A stretch of 64,000 nucleotides of DNA from Bradyrhizobium lupini (GTDB lineage Bacteria; Pseudomonadota; Alphaproteobacteria; Rhizobiales; Xanthobacteraceae): positions 2,852,001-2,916,000 of the forward strand of contig NZ_CP162553.1 in the NCBI RefSeq assembly GCF_040939785.1, in the 5' to 3' direction. A program made the translations under genes and the position numbers. Positions 1 through 10,421 of this stretch are shown here, one piece after another. The notes below the pieces were generated by a model. The model ran no database searches. It was not told the DNA's origin and worked only from the letters and a program-made list of their open reading frames with translations. Numbering within the stretch: position 1 is the stretch's first letter; each line of letters begins with the position of its first letter.

Positions 1-32
1 AGTCGTACGAGTTCAATACCAATCTGGAGTGA
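1..32 (+). CDS. possible 3' end of an upstream gene (partial)
   Basis: A reading frame from base 3 ends in TGA at 30-32 and encodes only nine residues (SYEFNTNLE). It would be the tail of a plus-strand gene starting outside the window. A palindrome immediately follows, as often happens after a gene end. Too short to identify, and could be chance. Confidence 0.25.
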   Translation, partial: SYEFNTNLE

Positions 33-35
33 GTG

Positions 36-61
36 GTCGTCCTGGCGTTCGCCCGGACGAC
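36..61. repeat. REP-like palindrome, copy 1
   Basis: GTCGTCC and GGACGAC arms flank a GC-rich core, so the 26 bases fold into a near-perfect hairpin. The same GTCGTCCTGGCG...GGACGAC unit recurs at 21866-21891, 30314-30336 and 30411-30435, always between genes. It looks like a dispersed intergenic palindrome family rather than a gene-specific terminator, because no T-run follows. Confidence 0.65.
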
Positions 62-169
62 ATCTTTGATCCAACCGAATCTTAACGAATGGTTGCTAAT
101 CCCCAGGGCTACTGCGGCAAGTCTGCCGCAGCATTCGTGTGCGCCTCGGGATCCTTCGAATTGGCCGTG

Positions 170-1528
170 ATGGATGCAGAACCCGCAACGACCGGACCTG
201 CCGGCCTCATCGCGCGGCTGCGCGACAAATTGACGGGCGGGTCGAGCGAAGCGTCGCTGACGCGGCGGCTCGCAGGCACCATCTTCCTCATCCGCGTGAT
301 CAGCGCCGGCCTTGCATATTTCTCGCAGGTCCTGCTCGCGCGCTGGATGGGGACGTCGGACTACGGCGTCTATGTCTATGTCTGGACCTGGGTGCTGCTG
401 CTCGGCAGCATGATGGACTTTGGCATCTCGGCCTCCGCGCAAAAGATCATTCCGGAATACCGCAGCCGTGGCGAGCATGCGCTGCTGCGCGGCTTTCTCT
501 CGGGCAGCCGCTGGCTGACCTTTTGCGCCTCCACGCTGGTCTCGCTCGGCCTCGCGGGCATCGTCAAATTGCTCTCGCCCTGGATCGATCCCGCCGAAGT
601 GCTGCCGCTCTACATCGGCTGCATGACGCTGCCCGCTTTCGTCGTCGCCAACACCCAGGACGGCATCGCCCGTTCGCATGACTGGATGCAACTCGGCCTG
701 ATGCCGCAATTCATCATCCGCCAGACACTGATCATCGGCATCACGGCTTGCGCCTTCCTGCTCGGCTATCATCTCGGCGCGGTTGCCGCGATGATCGCGA
801 GCGCAGGCGCGGTGTGGATCGCGATGACCGGGCAGATGGTGGTGCTGAACCGCAAGCTCGCCGATCACATCGAGGCGGGCCCCAAGGCCTACGACGTCGG
901 CGGCTGGCTCGCCGTGTCGCTGCCGATCCTGCTGGTCGAAAGCTTCTATTTGCTGCTGTCCTATACCGACGTGCTGGTGCTTCAGCAGTTCCGCCCCTCC
1001 GACGAGGTCGGCGTCTATTTTGCCGTGGTGAAGACGCTGGCGCTGGTCTCCTTCATCCACTACGCGATGTCGGCGACGACCGCGCATCGCTTCGCCGAAT
1101 ACAACGCGGCTGGCGACAAGGCGCGGCTGTCGGCTTACGTGGCGCATGCCATCAACTGGACGTTCTGGCCGTCGCTGGCGGCGACCATCGTGCTGCTCGC
1201 GCTCGGCAAGCCCCTGCTCTGGCTGTTCGGGCCGCAATTCGTGATCGGCTACGACATCATGTTCGTCGCCGCGATTGGCCTCGTGGTCCGTGCCGCGATC
1301 GGCCCGGTCGAACGGCTGCTCAACATGCTCGGCCAGCAGAAGCTCTGCGCGCTGGCCTATGCGCTGGCCTTTGCGATGAACCTGGTGCTCTGCATCGCGT
1401 TGGTGCCGCGCTTCGGCGGCCATGGCGCGGCGGCCGCGACCTCGATCTCGCTCAGTTTCGAGACGGTGCTGCTGTTCTGGATCGTGCGACAGCGGCTCGG
1501 CCTGCACGTGCTGGCGTTTGGGAAATAG
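170..1528 (+). CDS. polysaccharide/oligosaccharide flippase (Wzx-type, MOP superfamily)
   Basis: Integral inner-membrane protein of 452 aa, almost entirely hydrophobic, with about 12-14 predicted spans after a polar 35-residue N-terminus. Size and the repeated span pattern fit the Polysacc_synt/MATE-like MOP superfamily, which flips lipid-linked sugars across the membrane for exopolysaccharide, O-antigen or glycan export. The frame is open from 89, but the ATG at 170 was chosen because the preceding 27 residues lack family character. No glycosyltransferase lies downstream, so the substrate cannot be inferred. Another MOP exporter subfamily is possible. Confidence 0.75.
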   Translation: MDAEPATTGPAGLIARLRDKLTGGSSEASLTRRLAGTIFLIRVISAGLAYFSQVLLARWMGTSDYGVYVYVWTWVLLLGSMMDFGISASAQKIIPEYRSRGEHALLRGFLSGSRWLTFCASTLVSLGLAGIVKLLSPWIDPAEVLPLYIGCMTLPAFVVANTQDGIARSHDWMQLGLMPQFIIRQTLIIGITACAFLLGYHLGAVAAMIASAGAVWIAMTGQMVVLNRKLADHIEAGPKAYDVGGWLAVSLPILLVESFYLLLSYTDVLVLQQFRPSDEVGVYFAVVKTLALVSFIHYAMSATTAHRFAEYNAAGDKARLSAYVAHAINWTFWPSLAATIVLLALGKPLLWLFGPQFVIGYDIMFVAAIGLVVRAAIGPVERLLNMLGQQKLCALAYALAFAMNLVLCIALVPRFGGHGAAAATSISLSFETVLLFWIVRQRLGLHVLAFGK

Positions 1529-1723
1529 ACTTCCGACTGCCTTCGCGTGCTGCTCTCGGGGAACGGCTGCTTCGAAGCATGCCCCGGAACAACGCGAAAC
1601 ACCTATTTATTGCCAAGGGCACAGCACGATTTTTCTTATTTGGCCCAAGCGGTTGCACCGCAGGGAAAGTTTATTCTACGTCGTATTGCCCAACTGACGA
1701 GATAAACCTAAGATTCCCTGGAC

Positions 1724-2548
1724 ATGATCGATCCACTCTACGTCGCCTCTGGTTTCGGCGTCGGCCTGCTGGTCGGGATGACCGGCGTCGGCGGCGGTTC
1801 GCTGATGACGCCGCTGCTGATCCTGCTGTTCGGGATTCATCCATCGACCGCGGTCGGCACCGACCTGCTCTATGCCGCCGCCACCAAGACCGGCGGCAGC
1901 GTGGTGCATGGCTGGTCGCGCAGCGTGCACTGGCCGGCGGTGCTGCGGCTCGCCTGCGGCAGCCTTCCGGCGAGCGCGCTGACGCTGCTCGTGCTGTGGA
2001 AGCTCGACCTCAAGAGCGACTCCGAGCGCAATCTCGTCAACCTCGTGCTCTGCTTCGCGCTGCTGCTGACCGCGACCTCGCTGATCTTCCGCAGATCGAT
2101 CATGGAGCGCTATCGTCGGCGTCTGGAGCAGGTCGATGACCGCACCACTGCGATTGCGACGGTCGTCACCGGAATCGTGCTCGGCGTGCTGGTTTCGATT
2201 TCATCGGTCGGCGCGGGCGCGGTCGGCGTCACCGTTCTGCTGCTGCTCTATCCGCGCCTGCCGGTGGCGACCATCGTCGGCTCCGACATCGCCCATGCGG
2301 TCCCGCTGACGCTGATCGCCGGAATGGGGCACTGGGCGCTTGGCGACGTGGATTGGGCGCTGATGGGCGTGCTGCTGTTGGGCTCGCTGCCCGGCATCGT
2401 CGTCGGCAGCTTTAGCGCGACGCGCGTGCCCGAGACGGTGCTGCGCCTCACACTCGCCAGCGTGCTGTTCGTGGTCGCCGGCAAGATCATGTTCGCGGAG
2501 CTGCACCTGTCCTCGGCATTCGAGACGGCGCTGGCCTGGACGCACTGA
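1724..2548 (+). CDS. TauE/SafE family membrane transporter (putative sulfite/organosulfonate exporter)
   Basis: 274-aa membrane protein with about eight spans and the internal duplication of the TauE/SafE (DUF81) family: a glycine-rich GMTGVGGGSL loop near residues 15-25 and a matching SSVGAGAVGV loop near residue 160. Family members export sulfite, sulfoacetate or related anions. A sulfate-assimilation cluster begins about 2.7 kb away on the other strand, making a sulfur anion plausible, but substrate assignment is inference. It is convergent with the dehydrogenase at 2595. Confidence 0.8.
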   Translation: MIDPLYVASGFGVGLLVGMTGVGGGSLMTPLLILLFGIHPSTAVGTDLLYAAATKTGGSVVHGWSRSVHWPAVLRLACGSLPASALTLLVLWKLDLKSDSERNLVNLVLCFALLLTATSLIFRRSIMERYRRRLEQVDDRTTAIATVVTGIVLGVLVSISSVGAGAVGVTVLLLLYPRLPVATIVGSDIAHAVPLTLIAGMGHWALGDVDWALMGVLLLGSLPGIVVGSFSATRVPETVLRLTLASVLFVVAGKIMFAELHLSSAFETALAWTH

Positions 2549-2553
2549 ACGAA

Positions 2554-2578
2554 AATGGCGGAGCTCGGCTCCGCCATT
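2554..2578. terminator. bidirectional hairpin between convergent genes
   Basis: A perfect 10-bp stem (AATGGCGGAG / CTCCGCCATT) with a 5-base loop sits just after the TauE stop and before the stop of the convergent dehydrogenase. AAAA precedes it, giving a short U-run only in the minus-strand transcript. Probably a shared transcription end. Confidence 0.45.
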
Positions 2579-2594
2579 CGCCAGCGATCGCGGT

Positions 2595-3383
2595 CTACTC
2601 CGCGGTCCAGCCGCCGTCGATCGACAGATTCGTGCCGGTGATCTGCGCGGCATCGTCGCCGCACAGGAACAGCGCGAGGGCTGCGACCTGCTCGGAGGTG
2701 ACGAACTCCTTGGTCGGCTGCGCGTCGAGCAGCACGTCGTTGATGACCTGGTCGCGCGTGAGGTTACGGGCCTTCATGGTGTCGGGGATCTGCTTCTCCA
2801 CCAGCGGCGTCCAGACATAGCCGGGGCTGATGCAGTTGCAGGTGATCTTGCTGGTCGCGACCTCGAGCGCCACGGTCTTGGTCAGGCCGGCGATGCCGTG
2901 CTTGGCCGAGACATAGGCCGACTTGAAGGGCGAGGCGACCAGCGAATGCGCGGAAGCGGTATTGATGATGCGGCCCCAGCCCTTCTTCTTCATGCCCGGG
3001 ACGGCGGCGCGAATGGCATGGAACGCCGAGGACAGGTTGATCGCGATGATCTGATCCCATTTCTCCAGCGGGAATTCCTCGATCGGCGAGACGAACTGGA
3101 TGCCCGCATTGTTGACGAGAATATCGACCGAACCAAAGCTCTTCTCGCCGAGCGCGACCATCCCGGCGATCTCGGCCGGCTTGGTCATGTCGGCCGGCGA
3201 ATAGACCGCCTTCACGCCGAAATCGGACTCGATCTTGGCGCGCTCCTTCTCGATGTCCTCCGGCGAGCCGAACCCGTTGATGACGACATTGGCGCCGGCG
3301 GCGGCGAAGGCGCGCGCATAGGCAAGTCCGATGCCGCTGGTCGACCCGGTCACGACGGCGTTCTTGCCTGACAGACTACCCAT
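2595..3383 (-). CDS. bdhA: 3-hydroxybutyrate dehydrogenase (short-chain dehydrogenase)
   Basis: NAD-dependent interconversion of (R)-3-hydroxybutyrate and acetoacetate, a step of polyhydroxybutyrate and ketone-body use in the cytoplasm. 262 aa, standard for the family. Visible: cofactor loop TGSTSGIG at 12-19, NNAG at 91-94, catalytic Ser144 (NTAS), Tyr157 and Lys161 (YVSAK). The start overlaps nothing but lies one base after the stop of the upstream patatin gene, whose last codons contain its ribosome site GGAGCGAATAAT. This implies translational coupling. The closing motif TNLSIDGGW is also typical. Confidence 0.88.
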   Translation of the reverse strand: MGSLSGKNAVVTGSTSGIGLAYARAFAAAGANVVINGFGSPEDIEKERAKIESDFGVKAVYSPADMTKPAEIAGMVALGEKSFGSVDILVNNAGIQFVSPIEEFPLEKWDQIIAINLSSAFHAIRAAVPGMKKKGWGRIINTASAHSLVASPFKSAYVSAKHGIAGLTKTVALEVATSKITCNCISPGYVWTPLVEKQIPDTMKARNLTRDQVINDVLLDAQPTKEFVTSEQVAALALFLCGDDAAQITGTNLSIDGGWTAE

Positions 3384-3384
3384 A

Positions 3385-4560
3385 TTATTCGCTCCTTCTT
3401 GGCGGGGGCGCAGTGACGTCCCCCGTGAGATCGTAGGTCACCATGGTCTCGCCGGATTGCGGCCGCTCGAGCCAATCCTTGTGGCGCATCGACAGATGCA
3501 CGTCACGCACGCCGGCTTCCCAATGCTCGACCATGGCGACATGCGAGAAATCGTAATCCTTGGACGAGGATTCGTAGTTCTTGCTGCGGTAGATCAGGTG
3601 CACCACAGTCACGGTGCTTTCGCGCGATACCTTGGCAAGGAATTCCACGGAAGGGTCGTTCTTGAGATAATCGGGCAATTTGGAAATCAGGTCGCGCACG
3701 GCCCTGCGGGCGTTGTGCACCTGCTTGTTCTTGTCGGTGTTCATCCGCGTGCGGCTCGAGAAGCGGATGTCCTTCTCGCGCTCGGTCGCCTCGAGTAGCG
3801 AGGTCGGCAGATCGCCGCGGGCGCTGAACAGGTCGATCTGGAAGATCAGGAGATCGCGGTCGGTCTCGGCGTCCAGCACGTAGTCGAGCGGCGTGTTGGA
3901 GGCAATGCCGCCGTCCCAATAATGCTCGCCGTCGATCACGATGGACGGAAAGCCGGGCGGCAGCGCGCCGGAGGCCATGATGTGCTCGGGTCCGATTTTC
4001 TTGCCGAGCTTCCTGAACTCGAAATTGTCGAAATATTTGAAGTTGCCGGAGGTAACGCCGACCGCACCGACCGACAGCCGCGTCTTCAGATCGTTGATGC
4101 GGTCGAAATCGACCAGACGCTCCAGCGTCTTCTTCAGCGGGGCGGTGTCGTAATAGCTCTCGGCCTGCGGGCTGCCGGGCGGCCAGAGCGGCGCCGGCGG
4201 GATGCGCGGCGTGAAGAAGCCGGGCACGCCGAAGGTCGCGATCAATGCGGCGCTGGTCGAGTTGAACAGTTCGCGGCTGTGGTCGCTCTTGCCGATCGGC
4301 TTCCACGGCACCGGCGCGGAGACCATCTCCCAGAATTCCTTGAGCCGCTTGACGCGCGTCTGCCCTTCATTGCCGGCGATGATCGCGGCGTTGATCGCGC
4401 CGATCGAGATGCCGGCGACCCATTCCGGCTCGAAGCCGGCATGGCAGAGCGATTGATAGGCGCCGGCCTGATAGGAGCCGAGCGCGCCGCCGCCCTGGAG
4501 GACCAGGACACGTTGCGCGTTTGCGGGGATTGTTGCGACTTCTGGACTATGATCGGTCAT
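3385..4560 (-). CDS. patatin-like phospholipase with DUF3734-type C-terminus
   Basis: 391-aa serine hydrolase using a Ser-Asp dyad. Oxyanion loop GGGALG at 23-28, nucleophile elbow GISIG with Ser52, and DGG with Asp216 are all present, so the enzyme should be active on acyl esters. The C-terminal third matches the region often annotated DUF3734. It is the first gene of a two-gene unit with 3-hydroxybutyrate dehydrogenase (one base between stop and start), suggesting a role in lipid or poly-3-hydroxybutyrate turnover. That role is inference. No signal peptide is evident. Confidence 0.85.
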   Translation of the reverse strand: MTDHSPEVATIPANAQRVLVLQGGGALGSYQAGAYQSLCHAGFEPEWVAGISIGAINAAIIAGNEGQTRVKRLKEFWEMVSAPVPWKPIGKSDHSRELFNSTSAALIATFGVPGFFTPRIPPAPLWPPGSPQAESYYDTAPLKKTLERLVDFDRINDLKTRLSVGAVGVTSGNFKYFDNFEFRKLGKKIGPEHIMASGALPPGFPSIVIDGEHYWDGGIASNTPLDYVLDAETDRDLLIFQIDLFSARGDLPTSLLEATEREKDIRFSSRTRMNTDKNKQVHNARRAVRDLISKLPDYLKNDPSVEFLAKVSRESTVTVVHLIYRSKNYESSSKDYDFSHVAMVEHWEAGVRDVHLSMRHKDWLERPQSGETMVTYDLTGDVTAPPPRRSE

Positions 4561-4638
4561 GCGGGAACACTAGCAGATGGCGAGCGACCGTGGCGACAGT
4601 CTGCCGCGGCGTCAATGTATCCCGGGATCAAGTCTGGC

Positions 4639-5142
4639 TTATCGGGCGTCCGTCGAGGCCAGGATCATGGTCCAGAACACCTTGTATTTGGTGCCGGGAG
4701 CATAGCCCGCCGCGATGCCTAATTTTGTGACACCGCTCTTGAGCATGTTGGCGCGGTGCGGGGGCGAGTCGCGCCAGCCGGAAAACGCTTCCGCCAGCGT
4801 ATGATAGCCGGCCGAGACGTTCTCGACCGCAACGGTCGCCGGATAGCCGCCGGCGCTGAGGCGCTTGGCCAGCGGCGCGCGGACGTCATGGTCCATCTTG
4901 TTGGCCGCCGCCATCGCCTGCGATTGGGATTCGGCAAGCCGCATCAGTTCGGGGTCGATCACGACGGTGCCGAGCCCGTTGTTCTGGCGGTATTGCGAGA
5001 TCATGATCGCTGCGGCCTGCGCGTCGAGCTTTGCGCCCGGGACAGCCATATCGGCATACATTGAGGGCTGCTGGACCGGTGCTTCGTTGCCGGCGCAGCC
5101 GGCAAGCAGCAAAAGGATTGATATCGCGGCCGCGACGCGCAT
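4639..5142 (-). CDS. CAP (SCP/PR1-like) domain lipoprotein
   Basis: 167 aa. A short signal peptide ends in a lipobox (LLAGC, Cys16), so the mature protein is probably a lipid-anchored envelope protein. The rest fits a bacterial CAP domain: helix with a conserved His (KMDHD), VENVSAG, then SPPHRANML and the closing TKYKVFWTMILA strand. The biochemical role of bacterial CAP proteins is mostly unknown. It appears monocistronic between the patatin unit and the sulfate transporter. Confidence 0.8.
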   Translation of the reverse strand: MRVAAAISILLLLAGCAGNEAPVQQPSMYADMAVPGAKLDAQAAAIMISQYRQNNGLGTVVIDPELMRLAESQSQAMAAANKMDHDVRAPLAKRLSAGGYPATVAVENVSAGYHTLAEAFSGWRDSPPHRANMLKSGVTKLGIAAGYAPGTKYKVFWTMILASTDAR

Positions 5143-5233
5143 GAACAGGAGCCCCCCAAATCAGGCGCCGTTGTTGCATACCAACCGTGGCTGAAAGGTG
5201 AATATTGAGGAAAAATTGACCGGTTGACCCCGC

Positions 5234-6260
<1,027 letters not shown>

Positions 6261-6280
<20 letters not shown>

Positions 6281-7172
6281 GTCCTTCGTCGAGATGATTT
6301 TCGAGAACGGTTTTCGCGACCAGCGTGATCAGCGCCAGCATCGCGAGCAGCGAGGCGATCGCGAACGCCGCGACGAACTGATATTCATTGTAGAGAATCT
6401 CGACCAGGAGCGGCATCGTGTTGGTCTCGCCGCGGATATGGCCGGAAACGACGGAGACCGCGCCAAACTCGCCCATCGCGCGCGCGTTGCAGAGCAGGAC
6501 GCCGTACAGCACGCCCCATTTGATATTGGGCAGCGTGACGCGGAAGAAGGTCTGCAGGCCCGAGGCGCCGAGCGAGATCGCGGCCTCCTCCTCCTGCGTG
6601 CCCTGCTCCTGCATCAGCGGGATCAACGCCCGCGCCACGAAGGGGAAGGTCACGAAGGTGGTCGCAAGCGCGATGCCCGGCACCGCGAACAGGATCTGGA
6701 TGTCGTGATCGCGCAGCCAGCCGCCGAAATAGCCCTGCGCGCCGAACAGCAGCACGAAGACGAGGCCCGAAATCACCGGGCTGACCGAGAACGGCAAATC
6801 GATCAGCGTGATCAGGAAGGTCTTGCCCGAGAATTCGAATTTTGCAATCGCCCAAGCCGCGACCAGGCCGAAGACGAGATTGAGGCCGACGGAAATTGCA
6901 GCAACCAACAGCGTCAACTTGATCGCGGACAGCGCCTCCGGGTCGGTCAGCGCGGCGAAATAAGCGCCAATTCCCTTCGAGAAGGCCTGCGCGAACACCA
7001 CGACCAGCGGCAACACGACGAAGACTGATAGAAAGGTCATCGCCAGCGCGATGATGACGATGCGGACCGCGCGCGGTTCGGTGCGAAGGTTGTTCCGCGC
7101 GGCGGCTGCGTACGCGCGTGCCTTGGCGTCGGAGGCCGGGAGTGGGACGGAATCTGCGATCTGCATCGTCAT
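6261..7172 (-). CDS. cysW: sulfate ABC transporter permease CysW
   Basis: 303-aa inner-membrane permease with about six spans and the EAA-type loop [16 protein letters not shown] that docks on CysA. The frame is open upstream to 7292, but the ATG at 7172 (MTMQIADS) was chosen because the upstream part overlaps cysT and is arginine/serine-rich shadow. A polar N-terminal tail of about 40 residues precedes the first span. It lies between cysT (10-base gap) and cysA (overlap). Confidence 0.92.
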
Positions 7173-7182
7173 GGCCCCGTCC

Positions 7183-8019
7183 TCACCGCACCGGAATCCG
7201 GCTCTGCGCCCAGCGCTGGAGCCGGTTGACCGCGAAGATAATGACGAAGGACACGACCAGCATGACAACCGCGATGGCGGTCGCATCGGCATAGCGGAAT
7301 TCGGAGAGCCGGATCACGATCAGCAGCGGCGCGATCTCGGAGACGTTGGGCAGATTGCCGGCGATGAAGATCACCGAGCCGTATTCGCCGACCGCACGCG
7401 CGAAGGCGAGCGCGAGTCCGGTGAGCAGCGCCGGACCGAGCGAGGGCAGGATCACGCGAATGATGGTCTGCCAGCGGCTCGCGCCAAGGCTGCCCGCGGC
7501 CTCCTCGATCTCTGGGTCGAGATCCTGGAGCACCGGCTGCACCGTGCGCACCACGAACGGGATACCGATGAAGATCATGGCGACGAAGATGCCGACCGGC
7601 GTGAACGCCACCTTGATGCCGGCCGCCGCAAGCGGCGCGCCGAGCCAGCCCTTCTCGGCGAACAACGCGGTCAGCGCGACGCCGGCAACCGCCGTAGGTA
7701 GCGCGAACGGCACGTCGACGATGGCATCGAACAGCCGCCGACCGGGGAAGCGGTAGCGCACCAGCGCCCAGACGATGATGCTGCCCATCACCAGATTGAC
7801 GCAGGCGGCTGCGAAGGCGAGTCCGAAGGACACGCGCAACGCATTCAGGGTGCGGCGGCTGGAGAGGATGTTCCAAAACTGCTCGGGACTCAGCTCGAGC
7901 GATTTCAGGAACAGGCCAGCGAGCGGAATCAGGATGATGATCGACAGCCAGGATAGCGTCAGCCCCATGGTGAGACCGAAGCCCGGCAATGTCCGGCGTC
8001 GTGCTGCGATTGCGCTCAC
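7183..8019 (-). CDS. cysT: sulfate ABC transporter permease CysT (CysU)
   Basis: 278-aa permease partner of CysW with about six spans. The coupling loop [15 protein letters not shown] near residue 175 and the [15 protein letters not shown] segment are characteristic of CysT. It is the second gene of the sbp-cysT-cysW-cysA order, with 36 bases after the binding-protein stop. Confidence 0.93.
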   Translation of the reverse strand: MSAIAARRRTLPGFGLTMGLTLSWLSIIILIPLAGLFLKSLELSPEQFWNILSSRRTLNALRVSFGLAFAAACVNLVMGSIIVWALVRYRFPGRRLFDAIVDVPFALPTAVAGVALTALFAEKGWLGAPLAAAGIKVAFTPVGIFVAMIFIGIPFVVRTVQPVLQDLDPEIEEAAGSLGASRWQTIIRVILPSLGPALLTGLALAFARAVGEYGSVIFIAGNLPNVSEIAPLLIVIRLSEFRYADATAIAVVMLVVSFVIIFAVNRLQRWAQSRIPVR

Positions 8020-8055
8020 CAGGCCCCCTATTTAAGCCCCGCCGACAGCGCCCGA

Positions 8056-9069
8056 TCAGTTCTTGTAGATCTGATCGAAGACGCCGCCGTCGGCAAAATG
8101 TTCCCTCTGCGCCTTGGTCCAGCCGCCGAAAAGTTCGTCGATCGTGAACAGCTCGACCTTCGCGAAGGAGTTTTCATGTTTTTTGGCGATCTCGGGATCG
8201 CGCGGACGATAGAAGTTGCGCGCCGCGATTTCCTGACCTTCCTTGGTGTACCAATATTGCAGGTAGGCATCGGCGACACTACGGGTGCCTTTTTTATCGG
8301 CAACCTTATCGACGATCGTCACCGGCGGTTCCGCCAAGATCGAGAGCGGCGGCGCCACGATCTCGAATTTCTCCGGACCGAATTCCTTGAGCGCCAGGTA
8401 CGCCTCGTTTTCCCAGGCGAGCAGCACGTCGCCGACGCCGCGCTCGACGAAGGTCACGGTCGCGCCGCGCGCACCGGTGTCGAGCACCGGCACCTGCTGA
8501 TAGAGCTTTCCGATGAAATCCTTGGCCTTGTCCGCCGAGCCGTATTTCTTCTGCGCAAAGCCCCAGGCGGCCAGATAATTCCAGCGCGCGCCGCCTGACG
8601 TCTTCGGGTTCGGCGTGATCACGGCGACGCCGAGCTTGAGCAGATCGTCCCAGTCCTTAATGGCCTTGGGATTGCCCTTGCGGACCAGGAACACAATGGT
8701 CGAGGTATAGGGCGACGAGTTTTGCGGCAACCGTTTCTGCCAGTCGGCCGTCGTGAGGCCTTTGCCCGCGATGGCGTCGATGTCGTAGGCGAGCGCAAGC
8801 GTCACCACGTCGGCCTGCAATCCGTCGATCACGGCGCGCGCCTGCGAACCGCTGCCCCCATGCGACTGCTTGATCTCGACGCTCTTGCCGGTTTCCTTCT
8901 GATAGGCACTCGCGAAGGCCTTGTTGAACTCGACATAGAGCTCGCGCGTCGGATCGTACGAGACGTTCAGCAGAGTGATGTCAGCGGCAAGAGCCGCGCT
9001 TGCCAACAAGCCTGTCACGAGCAGTCCTGCCGCGAGCGGAACGATACGACGCATCATGTCCATCTCCAT
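8056..9069 (-). CDS. sbp: sulfate ABC transporter periplasmic substrate-binding protein
   Basis: 337-aa periplasmic sulfate receptor. It has a clear signal peptide (cleavage predicted near residue 28, after ALA), then the [17 protein letters not shown] opening of Sbp/CysP proteins. The internal AKTSGG/GGSGSQ and [16 protein letters not shown] segments line the sulfate pocket in homologues. Several in-frame ATGs (MEMDMMRR) make the exact start uncertain by up to five residues. 108 bases separate it from cysH upstream, so it may be co-transcribed or have its own promoter. Confidence 0.92.
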   Translation of the reverse strand: MEMDMMRRIVPLAAGLLVTGLLASAALAADITLLNVSYDPTRELYVEFNKAFASAYQKETGKSVEIKQSHGGSGSQARAVIDGLQADVVTLALAYDIDAIAGKGLTTADWQKRLPQNSSPYTSTIVFLVRKGNPKAIKDWDDLLKLGVAVITPNPKTSGGARWNYLAAWGFAQKKYGSADKAKDFIGKLYQQVPVLDTGARGATVTFVERGVGDVLLAWENEAYLALKEFGPEKFEIVAPPLSILAEPPVTIVDKVADKKGTRSVADAYLQYWYTKEGQEIAARNFYRPRDPEIAKKHENSFAKVELFTIDELFGGWTKAQREHFADGGVFDQIYKN

Positions 9070-9177
9070 TCACATCAATGACGTCGGCGTCATCGATGGC
9101 AGGCATAACTCGGGGCGAAACGCGCTTAAGTCAACGGAACCGGATTTTCTTGTTCGTAGCCGGGCAGCGTAACTTTG

Positions 9178-9909
9178 CTATGAAGTCTTCATCGTGTGGA
9201 TGCCGCATTCCGTCTTGGCCCGGCCACGCCAGCGACCGGCACGCTCATCCTCGCCTTCGGCCGTTCTGCTCGTGCAAGGCATACACCCAACCGATAGAAA
9301 TCCCGACGCGACCAGGGGATGACGCGGCAATTTGGCGCGGGCGAAAATCGCCTCGAGTTCCTCACGCGAGACATTGGCGAAGGGATTGAACTTCAACCGC
9401 GTACCGTCGTCCTCGACCACCGGGATGTCGGCGCGCGAGTTGCCCTGGAAGCGCTTGCGGCCGTTGAGCCATGCATCGAACGGTTTCAGCGCCCGCGCCA
9501 GCGGCTCGACCTTGCGGATACGGCAGCAAGCGTCGGGATCGGAAAACCAGAGGTCGCGGTCGGGATCTTCGCGCGACAGCGTCTCCTCGGCAGGCTTGAT
9601 CGAGCGGACGTCCTTCAGGCCCAGCGTCGCGATCAGCGTATCACGATAGGCCAGCGTCTCCTCGAACAGCCAGCCGGGGTCGAGGAAGATCACCGGGATC
9701 GCCGGATCGACATCCGCCATCACCTTGAGCAGCGTCGCCGATTCCGTACCGAAGGACGACACCAGCGCAAGCTTGTCGCGCCCGACCGTCTTCAGCGCAG
9801 CGGCGATGATTTCGGCGGGCGAGGCATCGCGCAAGGCGCGATCGAGGTCCTCCGCCGAGGGCAGCGCCGAGGCGGAGATTGCCGAAATTGGAGACGCGAT
9901 TGCGTTCAC
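9178..9909 (-). CDS. cysH: assimilatory adenylyl-sulfate (APS-type) reductase CysH
   Basis: 243-aa thioredoxin-dependent reductase releasing sulfite from activated sulfate. Besides the catalytic KTECGIH near the C-terminus (Cys235), it has a CC pair at 128-129 and C-x2-C at 209/212. Those four cysteines bind the [4Fe-4S] cluster found in enzymes that use APS and absent from the PAPS-only E. coli type. So the preferred substrate is probably APS. The start overlaps the DUF934 stop by four bases (coupled translation). Confidence 0.92.
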   Translation of the reverse strand: MNAIASPISAISASALPSAEDLDRALRDASPAEIIAAALKTVGRDKLALVSSFGTESATLLKVMADVDPAIPVIFLDPGWLFEETLAYRDTLIATLGLKDVRSIKPAEETLSREDPDRDLWFSDPDACCRIRKVEPLARALKPFDAWLNGRKRFQGNSRADIPVVEDDGTRLKFNPFANVSREELEAIFARAKLPRHPLVASGFLSVGCMPCTSRTAEGEDERAGRWRGRAKTECGIHTMKTS

Positions 9910-10421
9910 GTGCCGACACCCTCGGAATGACGCAGCTGCATGCGCCGGTGCAGCGCCGTGATGCGGCCATCGCCGGTGGGCTGGTAGAAGACCGAATAGC
10001 GCTTCGCGGTCTGCATGAACGCTTCCGCGTCGGCCTGCTTCTTGACGTCGAAGGAATCGAAGCCAGCGCGCAGCATGAACACGAACTGGTCCCGCAGGAT
10101 CTGGCCCGTCGCACGCAACTCGCCGCGGTAATTGTAACGCTCGCGCAGCAGCCGCGCCTGGCTGTAGGCGCGTCCGTCGCGGAAGGTTGGGAACACCAGC
10201 GCGACGACGGCAATCTTGCCGAGATAGGGCACCAGCTCGGCGATGTCGCGATTGTTCGGCCAGATCACACCGACCTTGCCGGTCCGCTTGAGCAACGCAT
10301 CCGCCTCGCCGACGAAACGCTCGGCCGGCACCAGAATGTCGCCGCCCTCGGGCAGCGGCGTGTCGACGGCGAGCTTGACGAAGCTGTCGTCGGCGATCTT
10401 TCCGCCGTTAACGAGTGGCAT
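9906..10421 (-). CDS. DUF934 protein of the sulfite-reduction operon
   Basis: 171 aa, soluble, no signal peptide. Recognised as DUF934 from its length, the segment GKIAVVALVFPTFRDGRAY and a QARLLRERYNYRGELRATG stretch. This family is habitually encoded next to cysI and cysH and is thought to serve sulfite reduction, perhaps as an assembly or electron-transfer accessory, but no activity can be read from the sequence. It overlaps cysI by 14 bases and cysH by four. Confidence 0.85.
   Translation of the reverse strand: MPLVNGGKIADDSFVKLAVDTPLPEGGDILVPAERFVGEADALLKRTGKVGVIWPNNRDIAELVPYLGKIAVVALVFPTFRDGRAYSQARLLRERYNYRGELRATGQILRDQFVFMLRAGFDSFDVKKQADAEAFMQTAKRYSVFYQPTGDGRITALHRRMQLRHSEGVGT

Noticed and set aside
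748..2139. 463-codon plus-strand frame bridging flippase and TauE
   Set aside because: Shifted-frame shadow of two better-supported membrane protein genes; arginine-rich.
9070..9177. separate promoter for the sulfate-binding-protein gene
   Set aside because: TTGACT is present, but no -10 at a usable spacing was found.
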